Shown: positions 26,829 through 36,513 of the stretch, piece after piece
Layout: the number at the start of each line of letters is the position of its first letter
Numbering within the stretch: the stretch's first letter is position 1
NCBI RefSeq assembly: GCF_000018145.1
Contig: NC_009952.1
Coordinates: 1,736,001-1,800,000, forward strand
Length of the DNA stretch: 64,000 nt
Direction: 5' to 3'
DNA from: Dinoroseobacter shibae DFL 12 = DSM 16493
GTDB lineage: Bacteria; Pseudomonadota; Alphaproteobacteria; Rhodobacterales; Rhodobacteraceae
Notes under the pieces: generated by a model
Told to the model about the DNA's origin: nothing
The model's database searches: none
Seen by the model: only the letters and a program-made list of their open reading frames with translations
Made by a program: the position numbers and the translations under genes

Positions 26829-28055
26829 ATGAGCACGATCACCGACCCCGCCCAGACCGACGACCGCCGCGCCAGGCGCAATGTCGCCGTTCTGGTCGCA
26901 GCCCAAGCCTTCCTCGGCAGCCAGATCACCATGATCTTCGTGATCGGCGGGCTGGCGGGTCAGATGCTCAGCCCCCATCCCTGCCTCGCAACCCTGCCGA
27001 TCTCGCTGATCGTGGCGGGATCCATGGCCACCGCCCCGTGGCTCTCGGGCGTGATGCAGCGGCACGGGCGTCGCACCGGCTTCGTGATCGGCGCCATGGG
27101 CGGCGCGCTCGGCAGCATCATCGGCGCAATCGGACTCGCCACGGGGAGCTTCTATGTCTTCCTGCTCGGCTCCTTCCTGACCGGCAGCTACATGAGCGCC
27201 CAGGGCTTTTACCGTTTCGCCGCCGCCGACAGCGCGAGCGAGACTTTCCGGCCCAAGGCAATCTCCTACGTAATGGCCGGCGGACTGATCTCGGCCCTGA
27301 TCGGGCCGCAACTGGTGAAGGTGACCACCGACCTCTTCGTGGTGCCGTTTCTCGGCACCTACCTGGTCGCACTGGCGGTCAACCTGATCGGCGTTGGCCT
27401 CTTCTTCTTTCTCGACCTGCCCAAGCCCGCGCCCGTGCCCAAGGGGGTCGAGGGCGGTCGCAGCCGCCGCGAGATGCTGCGCGACCCGGTCATCCTGACC
27501 GCGGTGGTCTGCGGGATGGTCGCCTATGCGCTGATGAACCTGGTGATGACCTCGACCCCGCTGGCAGTGGTCGGTTGCGGCTTCACCACGGGCAACGCGG
27601 CGGATGTCGTCAGCCTGCACGTGATCGCCATGTTCGCGCCGAGTTTCTTCACCGGCCACCTGATCAACCGCTTCGGCGTGGAGCGGATCGTGGCCCTCGG
27701 CCTGCTGATCCTCGGGCTGGCGGGGGTTGTGGCGCTCTCGGGTGTGGCCTTGGGGAATTTCTTCGTGGCGCTGGCGCTTCTCGGGCTCGGCTGGAACTTC
27801 GGCTTCATAGGGGCCACAACCATGCTGGCCTCCGCCCACAGCACGGCCGAACGCGGCCGGATCCAGGGGCTGAACGACGCGCTGGTCTTTGGCTGCGTGA
27901 CCCTCGCCTCGCTCGCATCGGGGGGACTGATGAACTGCTCCGGCGGCGACGTGGTCGCGGGCTGGAACGCGGTGAACCTGGCCATGGTGCCGCTGCTGGC
28001 GCTGGCTGGGGCCACCCTGATCTGGCTTGTGCTGAAACCCAAGCCCGCGCTCTGA
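26829..28055 (+). CDS. Major facilitator superfamily transporter
   Basis: The 408-residue protein has about 12 hydrophobic segments and an MFS-like loop after segment 2 (GVMQRHGRRTGFVIG), where a basic G-x3-D/R-R-x-G-R-R pattern is usual. It lies 61 bases after cobB on the same strand. The substrate cannot be predicted; export of small molecules is common in this branch. Many residues are small and aliphatic, and no extra soluble domain is present. It is followed by a tandem hairpin that separates it from a convergent gene. Confidence 0.85.
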   Translation: MSTITDPAQTDDRRARRNVAVLVAAQAFLGSQITMIFVIGGLAGQMLSPHPCLATLPISLIVAGSMATAPWLSGVMQRHGRRTGFVIGAMGGALGSIIGAIGLATGSFYVFLLGSFLTGSYMSAQGFYRFAAADSASETFRPKAISYVMAGGLISALIGPQLVKVTTDLFVVPFLGTYLVALAVNLIGVGLFFFLDLPKPAPVPKGVEGGRSRREMLRDPVILTAVVCGMVAYALMNLVMTSTPLAVVGCGFTTGNAADVVSLHVIAMFAPSFFTGHLINRFGVERIVALGLLILGLAGVVALSGVALGNFFVALALLGLGWNFGFIGATTMLASAHSTAERGRIQGLNDALVFGCVTLASLASGGLMNCSGGDVVAGWNAVNLAMVPLLALAGATLIWLVLKPKPAL

Positions 28056-28070
28056 GCGCCCCCGCGGCAG

Positions 28071-28120
28071 CCAAGGATTTTAAGCAAAATCCTTGGCAAA
28101 ACTTTTTGATAAAAGTTTTG
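28071..28120. terminator. Tandem hairpins between convergent genes (family A, copy 2)
   Basis: The first hairpin has 11-bp arms (CCAAGGATTTT, 28071-28081, with 28086-28096) and a 4-base loop; the second has 10-bp arms (CAAAACTTTT, 28097-28106, with 28111-28120) and loop TGAT. They are directly adjacent. The first is almost the same as 5311-5335. Position between the MFS gene and the convergent prenyltransferase-like gene suggests bidirectional termination. Confidence 0.7.
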
Positions 28121-28124
28121 CGCG

Positions 28125-28895
28125 CTACCACCGCCCCGTGGCGCTGACCCACGCAAGCCGCGCGCGCTTGGCGAACTCCGACAAGCCCAGACCGCCCGCT
28201 GCCACCAGACCCGGCGCCTCGGTCGCCTGCCGCAAGATCGTCTCCGCCTGCCAGCCCGCAAACAGCGCCGCTCTCGCCGCAACCGGGACCATACCCCGCG
28301 CACCGCGGGCCTCCGCCAGCCGCGCCAGGCCGCGCCGCGCCAACTCCGCCACCGCCTCCGCCCGCCCGTCGACCAGCGGGATGCGCCCCCGCGCCTCCAG
28401 GTCCGGCACCGCCTGCAGATACCGCGCCAGCGCCGCCGCCCAACCCTGCTCGCGCAGCACAGGCTCAGCCGCCGCCTCGGCACCAAGCGCCCGCCCCGCG
28501 GCCCAGACCAGACCGGCGCCGGTTTCCTCCAGATAGGCGTCGAACGCCGCCTGATCCTCGAACGGATCGCGGTAAACCTCCCACCGCCGCGCCGCCACCA
28601 GCCGGTCCAGCACCGCCACCGCTTCGGCGTCCAGCACCTCCGCCAGCGGTGTCGCCACCTCGTGGGACCTTACCCTCGCGCCGCTCCGGATCTCCTCCAG
28701 AACGTCGCGCCACCATTGCAGCCGCATCTCCGCGATCATCGGCTCTTCGGTCAACCAGGGCGCGCGGCTCACCTCGATGTTGAACGCATAGAGCGGAAAC
28801 AGCACCCGGCGCGCCGGCACCGGGGCGGCCATGGTCGCGAGAAACCGGTCCGGATCGCCGCGTTCGACCAGCCCCGCGCAGGCCTCCAGGCTCAT
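28125..28895 (-). CDS. Squalene/phytoene synthase-like protein
   Basis: The 256-residue protein belongs to the all-alpha isoprenoid synthase superfamily near squalene/phytoene synthases and the mitochondrial complex I factor NDUFAF6. The usual Asp-rich metal-binding motifs are not clear: YAFNIEVSRAPWLTEEPMIAEMRLQWWRD replaces the typical D-x3-D region, and GLVWAAGRALG the second. Loss of these motifs fits the NDUFAF6-like branch, which is not a known prenyl-synthase. The ATG overlaps the cimA stop (ATGA), so it is the last gene of cysS-DUF6680-cimA. Confidence 0.78.
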   Translation of the reverse strand: MSLEACAGLVERGDPDRFLATMAAPVPARRVLFPLYAFNIEVSRAPWLTEEPMIAEMRLQWWRDVLEEIRSGARVRSHEVATPLAEVLDAEAVAVLDRLVAARRWEVYRDPFEDQAAFDAYLEETGAGLVWAAGRALGAEAAAEPVLREQGWAAALARYLQAVPDLEARGRIPLVDGRAEAVAELARRGLARLAEARGARGMVPVAARAALFAGWQAETILRQATEAPGLVAAGGLGLSEFAKRARLAWVSATGRW

Positions 28896-30529
28896 TCGGC
28901 GGCCAGCGCGATGCGGGGCGCACCGTCGCGGATCAGCTTCCACTGGATCGCCTCGACCAACGCCTCGAAGCTTGCATCCACGATGTTGGCCGACACACCA
29001 ACGGTGGACCAGCGCCGCCCCTGCCCGTCCTCGCTGTCGATCAGAACACGGGTCACCGCCTCGGTGCCGCCATTGGTGATCCGCACCTTGAAATCCACCA
29101 GCCGCAGGTCTGCGATATAGGGCGTATAGGGCCCCAGATCCTTGCCGAGCGCCTTGGCCAGCGCGTTCACCGGCCCCCGGTCGCAGCCGGTCTCGTCCAT
29201 GGACTCCGACACCGACAGCATCTTCTCATCCCCGATCTTCAGGACCACCACCGCCTCCGAGAGGCTGACCATCCGGTCGTACTTGTTCTTGCGCCGCTCC
29301 ACCGTCACCCTGTAGCGCTTGACCTCGAAGAACTCCGGCAGCCCCTCCAGATGCCGCCGCGCGAGCAGTTCAAACGACGCCTGCGCACTGTCGAAGGAAT
29401 ATCCCATATCCTCCCGCCGCTTTACCTCGTCCAGAAGCGCCCCGAGCCGCATATCCCCCTTCTGTACGGCGATCCCCGCATCGGCCAGACGCTTGCGCAG
29501 GTTCGACTGCCCGGCCTGGTTCGACATCGGAATGACCCGCGCATTGCCCACCGCCTCCGGCGGGATATGCTCGTAAGTGCTGGGGTCCTTCAGGATCGCC
29601 GAGGCATGCAGGCCCGCCTTGTGCGCAAACGCCGACGCGCCCACATAGGGCGCGCTCTTGGTCGGCACCCGGTTGAGAATATCGTCAAGCGTCCGCGACA
29701 CCCGCACCAGGTCCCGCAGCGCCGCGGCACTCACCCCGGTCTCGAACCGGCTGGCATAAGGCTCCTTCAACAACAGCGTCGGGATCAGCGTGACCAGATT
29801 GGCATTGCCGCACCGCTCGCCCAGCCCGTTCAGCGTGCCCTGCACCTGCCGCGCGCCCGCGTCGATCGCGGCAAGTGCATTGGCCACCGCATTGCCGGTG
29901 TCGTTATGGGTGTGAATACCCAACCGGTCCCCAGGCACGCCCGCCGCGATCACCTCCGCCGTAATCCGGCCCACCTCCGCCGGGAGCCGCCCGCCATTTG
30001 TGTCGCAGAGCACGACCCAACGCGCCCCGGCCTCCAGCGCGGCCTGCAACGTCTCCACCGCATAGCCCGGGTTCGCGAGATAGCCGTCGAAGAAATGCTC
30101 CGCATCAAAAATAGCCTCGCGCCCCTGCGCCACCAGATGCGCAACCGAGCGCGCGATGTTCTCGGTGTTCTCGGCCAGCGAAATCCCAAGCGCACGGGTC
30201 ACGTGGTACTCATGCGACTTGCCCACAAGGCACACGGCCTGCGTGCCCGCATTCAGCACCGCAGCCAGCACATCGTCATTCTCCGCCGAGAACCCGGCGC
30301 GCTTGGTCATGCCGAAGGCCGCAAACCGCGCATGATCAAAGGTCGGCGCAGAAGCAAAAAACTCGCTATCCGTCGGGTTCGCCCCGGGCCAGCCGCCCTC
30401 GATAAAGTCGATCCCCAACGCATCCAGCGCCGCCGCGATCTGCTGCTTCTCGGGGGTCGAGAACTGCACGCCCTGGGTCTGCTGCCCGTCGCGCAAGGTG
30501 GTGTCGTAGAGGTAGAGGCGTTCGTTCAT
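28892..30529 (-). CDS. cimA: (R)-citramalate synthase
   Basis: The 545-residue protein is of the isopropylmalate/homocitrate synthase family. LYDTTLRDGQQTQGVQF contains the metal-binding Asp, GIHTHNDTGNAVANALAA holds the His-x-His ligands, and the C-terminal LeuA regulatory domain covers about residues 410-530. The length and the sequence TLRDGQQTQG are those of the citramalate synthase group, which condenses acetyl-CoA and pyruvate for isoleucine synthesis without threonine. ATGA overlaps occur at both ends. If not CimA, the alternative is another 2-isopropylmalate-type condensing enzyme. Confidence 0.88.
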   Translation of the reverse strand: MNERLYLYDTTLRDGQQTQGVQFSTPEKQQIAAALDALGIDFIEGGWPGANPTDSEFFASAPTFDHARFAAFGMTKRAGFSAENDDVLAAVLNAGTQAVCLVGKSHEYHVTRALGISLAENTENIARSVAHLVAQGREAIFDAEHFFDGYLANPGYAVETLQAALEAGARWVVLCDTNGGRLPAEVGRITAEVIAAGVPGDRLGIHTHNDTGNAVANALAAIDAGARQVQGTLNGLGERCGNANLVTLIPTLLLKEPYASRFETGVSAAALRDLVRVSRTLDDILNRVPTKSAPYVGASAFAHKAGLHASAILKDPSTYEHIPPEAVGNARVIPMSNQAGQSNLRKRLADAGIAVQKGDMRLGALLDEVKRREDMGYSFDSAQASFELLARRHLEGLPEFFEVKRYRVTVERRKNKYDRMVSLSEAVVVLKIGDEKMLSVSESMDETGCDRGPVNALAKALGKDLGPYTPYIADLRLVDFKVRITNGGTEAVTRVLIDSEDGQGRRWSTVGVSANIVDASFEALVEAIQWKLIRDGAPRIALAAE

Positions 30530-31128
30530 CTCGCACCCTCTTGCTTCACCTCATCCAATGCGGCTGCTGATAGCACTTCATTGGTTTCACGCGCCTGCTC
30601 GAGGATTTTTCGTGGGTGTCTAACATCCAGAACATCAATCGGAACCGCTTTTTCCCCACGCTTCAATTGCTGTATGAACTCACGGATTTCTGCCTCCTGT
30701 ACATCGCGGACGCTGAACGCCTCTGGGTAGTAGCCTCCTCGCAATAACTTAATTTGCTCCAGTCTATAGCCGAGGACTCTGCCCAATTCATTCAAAAGAT
30801 CTGCAACTTGGTCTTCGACATCTTGAAAGACCCTTCGCCGAACATCCGGGTCCTCTGATTTCCAGCGACCAACGTCATTGTAAGTTTCCAACAGGGCCGA
30901 GAACTTCTTTGAAACTTCCTGTTCTCCGTAGAACTCAATTTCAACCAAGTTAAGAGCTTGTACGCGCTCGATACTGATTGGCGCTTTCCGTGTAGCCATG
31001 AGCAAGCGAAAGACATGTAATCTTCTGTTTGTTCGTTCTCTGCGCTCTTGCAAATGGTGTGCAATAAGTACCGCTCCGAGAGGTCCGACAACAATTGCGA
31101 AGGTAGTGATCCAGAACTCCAGACTCAT
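30526..31128 (-). CDS. Membrane-anchored hypothetical protein, DUF6680-like, low GC
   Basis: The 200-residue protein has one N-terminal hydrophobic helix (about residues 4-23, [19 protein letters not shown]) followed by a basic, helical soluble part ([24 protein letters not shown]). This resembles DUF6680. No catalytic motif is visible. Hand counts of three 60-base lines in it give about 47-53% GC against roughly 65% for the neighbours, and codon use is clearly more AT-rich. Yet its start overlaps the cysS stop and its stop overlaps the cimA start, each by 4 bases (ATGA). It is therefore an acquired gene fixed within the operon, or a replaced segment. Function is unknown. Confidence 0.8.
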
Positions 31129-32501
31129 TCCACAGCCTCCAACTTCGCCGCATCGAACTCCGGGCCAGGCACCAATTCGACCCCTGCCTTGCTCATCCGC
31201 ACCTCGACCCCGGCTGCGATCAGCGCCGCTTTCATTCGGTCCACCTGTGTGAAATCCTTAGTGCCAATCGCCGCCTCACGGACCTCTGCGAGCCGGGCTG
31301 CCAACTCCGAGAGGTCGACCTGAGGCGAACTGTCCCAGCCCCCCATCTCGTCGCTCAAGAGCCCCATCAGCTGCGCCGACGCCAGCAGCCCGGGCAGGTT
31401 CCCGTCCCGATAAAGCTGGTGCAACTCCGCAATCGCGCCCGGCGTGTTCAGATCATCCACCAGCGCCGCCATAACGGACGGGGCCGCGGCAGGCGCGGGA
31501 CGGGTGCCCGCAACCGCCGCCCGCCATTTCCGCAATACCGCCATCGCCTCGTCCCGCTTCCGCTCCGTCCAATCCATCGGCTTGGAATAATGCGTGCCGA
31601 GAAACACGAACCGGATCACCTCCCCGGGCACCCCTTGGTCCAAGAGGTCCCGCACGGTGAAAAAATTGCCCAAGGACTTGGACATCTTCTTGCCCTCTAC
31701 CTGCAGCATCTCGTTATGCATCCAGACCTTCGCAAAGCCCCCCTCGGGATGGGCGCAGCAGCTCTGCGCAATCTCGTTCTCGTGGTGCGGGAATTGCAGA
31801 TCATTCCCGCCGCCATGAATGTCGAAACTCTCCCCCAAAAGCTCATGGCTCATGGCCGAGCACTCGATATGCCAGCCCGGCCGCCCGCGGCCCCAGGGGC
31901 TGTCCCAGCCCGGCAGCCCCGCCTCCGACGGTTTCCACAGCACGAAATCCATCGGGTCGCGCTTGTAGGGCGCCACCTCCACCCGCGCGCCCGCGATCAT
32001 GTCGTCCACCGACCGCCCCGACAGCGCGCCATAGGCGCCGTAGCTGCGCACATCGAACAACACATGGCCCTCGGCCACATAGGCATGGCCGCGCGCGATC
32101 AGCGTCTCGATCATCGCCACCATCTGCGGGATATACTCGGTTGCCCGCGGCACATGGGTCGGCGGCAACGTCCCCAGCGCCGCCATATCCTCCAAGTACC
32201 AGCCCGTGGTCTCGTCGGTGATCTCCCGGATCGAGCGCCCGGTCTCGGCGGCGCGCGCGTTGATCTTGTCGTCCACATCCGTGATGTTGCGCACATAGGT
32301 CACATGCTCGGGCCCATAGACCTCGCGCAGCACCCGGAACAGCATGTCGAACACCACCGCCGGGCGCGCATTGCCCAGATGCGCCCGGTCATAAACCGTC
32401 GGCCCGCAGACATACATCCGCACGTTGTCGGGGTCGATCGGGGTGAAGACCTCTTTCCGGCGGGTCTTCGTGTTGGTCAGCTTGAGCTCGGTCGCAGTCA
32501 T
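31125..32501 (-). CDS. cysS: Cysteinyl-tRNA synthetase
   Basis: The class I enzyme (458 residues from the ATG) has the nucleotide-binding motif in [11 protein letters not shown] (HIGH variant), KKMSKSLGN as the KMSKS loop, and zinc ligands C33, C220-region ECS, and HHE in FPHHENEI. It charges tRNA-Cys. GTG at 32504 and ATG at 32501 are adjacent; I choose ATG because AAGGAC lies at a good distance. It starts the operon cysS-DUF6680-cimA-squalene/phytoene-synthase-like, all with 4-base overlaps. Confidence 0.96.
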
Positions 32502-32679
32502 CACAGGTCCTTCGCGCGCAGCCCCAAAGGGTCCCCCCGGGCCTTATCAACTCATTCGCACAGTGGAAACAGATGACAACGGCCCGCCGAGAAACTCAGG
32601 CGGGGCAAATCGCGCAGATGCAGATATCCCGGGTCATGGCTCCGGTCATAGCCGGTCCCGCGCCCGGTTGCCAAGACGC

Positions 32680-32711
32680 AAAAAAGGGGCGGGCCCGACC
32701 GGACCCGCCCC
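32680..32711 (-). terminator. Rho-independent terminator of the outer-membrane barrel gene
   Basis: Read on the minus strand, arms GGGGCGGG and CCCGCCCC (32704-32711 and 32686-32693) with a 10-base loop are followed by six T residues (32685-32680). It lies 22 bases after the stop of the barrel gene and ends transcription from it. Confidence 0.85.
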
Positions 32712-32733
32712 AAATCGTCACAAGGCCTGCGGT

Positions 32734-33330
32734 TCAGAACCGGTAAGCCAGGCGCGCCTGCACCGTGGTGGCATCCACATCCACCCCGGAGCCGTCGAAA
32801 TCGTCGAACTCGTGATAGAGCACTTCGCCCGCAAGGCTCAGGTTCTGGCTCAGCGGGTATTCCACCCCGGCCCCCGCGAACCAACCATCATCGCTGCCCA
32901 AGTTGTCGGTGCCCGCCCGCGCATAGCCGCCCGTCGCATAGATCAGGGACGGTCCTGCCTCGAAGCCGGCCCGCAGCTTCAGCCGCAGCACATCCTCCAG
33001 GCTCGCGGGCCCAAGGTCGATATCCGCGATGTCGTAATCGATCCCGGCGCCCAGAACGTAGGACCCGAAGTCATAATCGTAGCCCGCGATCAGGCCACCG
33101 ATCAGACCGTCGCCATCGACGCCGGACGCATTCGTGCCGACGTCACCATACCCGATCTGCGCACCCACATAGCCGCCGGTCCAGTCCCGGCCGGAAACAA
33201 CCACGGGGGCCGGCGCCATGGGGACCGGCTCCACCACCGGGTCCTCCAGGCTGCCCGCGAGGGACGGTGCCCCGAAAAGCGCCAGCGGAAGGGCCAGTGC
33301 GACAACGGGGGAAAACTTACTGCTCTTCAT
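32734..33330 (-). CDS. Outer-membrane beta-barrel protein (OmpA-like/porin-like)
   Basis: The 198-residue protein has a signal peptide (hydrophobic segment VVALALPLALFGAPSLAG, cut near residue 26), a Pro-rich linker (DPVVEPVPMAPAPVVV), and alternating hydrophobic strands such as WTGGYVGAQIGYGDV ending in the terminal aromatic F (QARLAYRF), the Bam recognition signal. Eight strands can be counted, similar to small OmpW/Omp25-type barrels of alphaproteobacteria. No enzymatic motif is present. A good ribosome-binding site precedes the ATG and a strong terminator follows. It is monocistronic. Confidence 0.87.
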   Translation of the reverse strand: MKSSKFSPVVALALPLALFGAPSLAGSLEDPVVEPVPMAPAPVVVSGRDWTGGYVGAQIGYGDVGTNASGVDGDGLIGGLIAGYDYDFGSYVLGAGIDYDIADIDLGPASLEDVLRLKLRAGFEAGPSLIYATGGYARAGTDNLGSDDGWFAGAGVEYPLSQNLSLAGEVLYHEFDDFDGSGVDVDATTVQARLAYRF

Positions 33331-33635
33331 GGTGAACTCCTTGGTCTGAGTGGGCCCTTGCGGCCCTCACCGCTGCGTATGTGGGATTGCGTAGCTGCCG
33401 TTAAAGCCCCCGCGCGTTCACATCCGCATGGGTCCGCAGAATCGGCCAAAACCCGCTGGAAAGGGGCGTTTTTCCGGCCAACGAACGGCAACTTCCCGCG
33501 GAGTCCCACCAGCCCGATCACAGTGTCTTGAGCCACGCCGCACAGCGCGACACCCGCGCCCTCGCGATCCCCTCTGGACACAGCCGTCCCGGGCGGGCAA
33601 GAAAATGAACAAGTGTTCAGAAAGCAGGAGCCCCC
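33331..33635. other. Divergent spacer of 305 bp between the barrel gene and the SDR gene
   Basis: No gene is supported here. It holds the upstream regions of two divergent genes. A perfect-armed palindrome at 33606-33619 is annotated separately. GC-rich inverted sequence at 33350-33372 (around TGGGCCC and GGGCC) may form a weak hairpin in the leader of the barrel gene. Confidence 0.6.
33606..33619. promoter_or_regulatory. Palindrome TGAACA-N2-TGTTCA upstream of the SDR gene
   Basis: Arms TGAACA and TGTTCA flank AG, directly before the ribosome-binding site (GCAGGAG) of the gene at 33636. The pattern fits a TetR-family operator, as often controls acyl-CoA genes. No regulator gene is adjacent. 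Confidence 0.5.
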
Positions 33636-34391
<756 letters not shown>

Positions 34392-34401
34392 GCCCGCGCG
34401 C

Positions 34402-35202
34402 TCAGGCACCCCGCGCGCTGCGCCAGCCCGCGAGATTCAGCCCGGCAAAAAGCAGCGCGGCCACGCAGACGATCGACGGCCCGGCGGGCGTGTCGAACAC
34501 ATAGGCCGCGCGCAACCCGGCCACCGCCGACAGCGCCCCGATGCCCGCCGCGATGGCCGCCATGGCCTCCGGCGTGCGCGCCAGCCCCCGGGCCGCCGCC
34601 GCCGGAATGATCAACATCGCCGCAATCAGCAACACGCCCACCACCTTGATCGCCACCGCCACCGTGATCGCCAGCGCCACCGTCAGCACCAGCTGTTCGC
34701 GCCGCGGATCGAGCCCGCTGGCATAGGCCAGCTCCTCGTTCAGGGTCGCCGTCAGCAGCGCCGCCCATCGCCACAGGATCAGTCCCACAACCAGGGCCGC
34801 GCCACCCCAGATCACCACCAGGTCCATGCGCGACACCGACAGGATATCACCGAACAGATACGCCATCAGGTCGATCCGCACCCCCGACAGGAACGACACC
34901 GCCACCAGCCCGAAGGCCAGCGCCGAATGGGCCATCACCCCCAGCAGCGTGTCCATCGCATAGCCCCGCCCGGCCAGGTACGTCACCGTCAGCGCCATGA
35001 GCAGCGCCACCAGAACCGCGCCTGCGAAAATCGACATCTGCAGCGCCAGCGACAGCGCCACGCCCAGGATCGCCGCATGGGCGGTGGCATCCCCGAAATA
35101 GGCCATCCGCCGCCACACCACGAAACAGCCCAGCGGGGCCGCGGCAAAGGCTACACCGACCCCGGCCAGCGTCGCGCGGGTCATGAAATCGTCCAGCATC
35201 AT
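34402..35202 (-). CDS. znuB: Zinc ABC transporter permease
   Basis: The 266-residue integral membrane protein has seven to eight hydrophobic helices and the FecCD/ABC-3 pattern (MLDDFMTRATLAGVGVAFAAAPLGCF at the start; GYAMDTLLGVMAHSALAFGLV). It moves Zn(2+) through the inner membrane with ZnuA and ZnuC. Adjacent ATG codons occur at 35202 and 35199; the first overlaps the znuC stop (ATGA). Zinc rather than manganese is inferred from the neighbouring zur gene and His-rich ZnuA. Confidence 0.93.
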   Translation of the reverse strand: MMLDDFMTRATLAGVGVAFAAAPLGCFVVWRRMAYFGDATAHAAILGVALSLALQMSIFAGAVLVALLMALTVTYLAGRGYAMDTLLGVMAHSALAFGLVAVSFLSGVRIDLMAYLFGDILSVSRMDLVVIWGGAALVVGLILWRWAALLTATLNEELAYASGLDPRREQLVLTVALAITVAVAIKVVGVLLIAAMLIIPAAAARGLARTPEAMAAIAAGIGALSAVAGLRAAYVFDTPAGPSIVCVAALLFAGLNLAGWRSARGA

Positions 35203-35942
35203 TCCGCCGCCTCGTGACTGTGCGGGTGGTCATGGTCGTGATCGTGGTCATGGTCGTGCCGGTAGAGCGCCAGCGCGCCACCCGTCCCGGTCCCGAACAA
35301 TGCCCGGTACTCCGGGGCCGAGGCGACCACCGCGGGCGCGCCTTCGCAGCACACATGCCCGTTGAGGCAGATCACCCGGTCCGACGCACTCATCACCACG
35401 TGCAACTCGTGGCTGATCATCAGCACGGCACAGCCGGTTTCGCGCCGCACCGTCTCGATCTGGCGATAGAACGCGGCCGAGCCGGGCTGGTCCAGCCCCT
35501 GCGTCGCCTCGTCCAGCAACAGCACCTCGGGCCGGTTGATCAGCGCCCGCGCCAGAAGCACCCGCTGGAACTGCCCGCCCGATAGCTGCGACATCTGCCG
35601 GCGCAGCAGATCCGGCACGCCCGCGGCCTCCAGCGCCGCCTGGCAGGCGGCTTTCGGCACCTTCTCGGGCAGGCGCATGAACCGCTCCACCGTGATCGGC
35701 AGGGTCGGATCGATATGCAGCTTCTGCGGCACATAGCCCAGCCGCAGCCCGGGTTTGAGCCAGATCTCCCCGCGCATCGGTTTCGCGGCACCGATGATCG
35801 CGCGCAGCAGGCTGGTCTTGCCCGACCCGTTGGGCCCGACGATGGTGACGATCTCGCCAGGCTCCAGGGTCAGGTCCACATGGCTCAGGACCGTGCGCGC
35901 CCCATAGGCCACGCTCAATCCGCGCACGGAAATCAGGCTCAT
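35199..35942 (-). CDS. znuC: Zinc ABC transporter ATP-binding protein
   Basis: The 247-residue ATPase has Walker A GPNGSGKTSLL, signature LSGGQFQRVLLARAL and Walker B LLLDEATQGLD. It ends with a His/Asp repeat of six or more (DHDHDHDHDHPH), a likely zinc-binding tail, which is common in ZnuC of this group. The start overlaps the zur stop by 4 bases and the end overlaps znuB, so zur-znuC-znuB is one operon. Confidence 0.95.
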   Translation of the reverse strand: MSLISVRGLSVAYGARTVLSHVDLTLEPGEIVTIVGPNGSGKTSLLRAIIGAAKPMRGEIWLKPGLRLGYVPQKLHIDPTLPITVERFMRLPEKVPKAACQAALEAAGVPDLLRRQMSQLSGGQFQRVLLARALINRPEVLLLDEATQGLDQPGSAAFYRQIETVRRETGCAVLMISHELHVVMSASDRVICLNGHVCCEGAPAVVASAPEYRALFGTGTGGALALYRHDHDHDHDHDHPHSHEAAE

Positions 35943-36436
35943 GCGTCAGCCTTTTCGATGCAGGCCGGGCACAGGCCCTCCGCCTCCACCACGGTCTTCT
36001 CGATCTGGAACCCTGCCGCCTTCGCCGCCGCCCCCAGCGCCCCGCGCGAGGGCGGCGATTGCGCCTCCGCCACCGCGTCGCACAGCCTGCAGATCATGAA
36101 GGCGGGCGAATGCCGCTCGGTCGGATGGGCGCAGGCCACGAAGGCATTGAGCCGCTCGATCTTGTGCACGAACCCGTGCTCGGACAGGAAATCGAGCGCC
36201 CGGTACGCCACCGGCGGCTGGGAACCGAACCCCGCCTCCCGCAGAAGATCGAGGATCGCATAGGCCCCAAGTGCCCGATGCTCGCGCAACAGAAGCTCCA
36301 GCACCTTGCGCCGCACCGGCGTCAGACGCAGCCCTTCGGCGGCACAACGCGCCTCGGCCGCCGCAAGCGCCTGGCTGACACAGGCACCGTGGTCGTGCTT
36401 CTCGAACCCGATCGGGGCCGCATTTTCCGCCGACAT
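35939..36436 (-). CDS. zur: Zinc uptake regulator, Fur family
   Basis: The 165-residue protein (from ATG 36436) has the winged-helix N-terminal domain (LRLTPVRRKVLELLL) and a C-terminal dimer domain with metal ligands: H-x-C region ACAHPTERHSP, structural zinc C-x2-C in CRLCDAV and C-x2-C in CPACIEKADA. Other in-frame starts at 36442 and 36457 exist, but GAGG lies 8 bases before 36436. Zur represses zinc uptake when zinc is plentiful. It heads the minus-strand operon zur-znuC-znuB and is divergent from znuA, with an AT-rich 77-bp spacer. Confidence 0.9.
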   Translation of the reverse strand: MSAENAAPIGFEKHDHGACVSQALAAAEARCAAEGLRLTPVRRKVLELLLREHRALGAYAILDLLREAGFGSQPPVAYRALDFLSEHGFVHKIERLNAFVACAHPTERHSPAFMICRLCDAVAEAQSPPSRGALGAAAKAAGFQIEKTVVEAEGLCPACIEKADA

Positions 36437-36456
36437 GCCCATGTCCTCGCTTGTCA

Positions 36457-36471
36457 TGTTATTATATATCA
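36457..36471. promoter_or_regulatory. Candidate Zur operator and divergent promoter region
   Basis: TGTTAT-N3-ATATCA is an inverted repeat with five of six bases matching, in an AT-rich island. It sits between TTGTCA (36451-36456) and TATTCC (36474-36479), a possible znuA promoter. A second near-palindrome, GTAACGTTAT (36484-36493), lies nearby. Both resemble Zur-type sites; the exact motif was not verified. Confidence 0.5.
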
Positions 36472-36513
36472 TATATTCCGCTGGTAACGTTATAAGATCA
36501 CAAGGGGGCACCG

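Noticed and set aside
25656-27839. Minus-strand frame of 727 codons across cobB and the MFS gene
   Set aside because: Low-complexity Arg/Gly/His translation spanning two real genes; a composition artefact.
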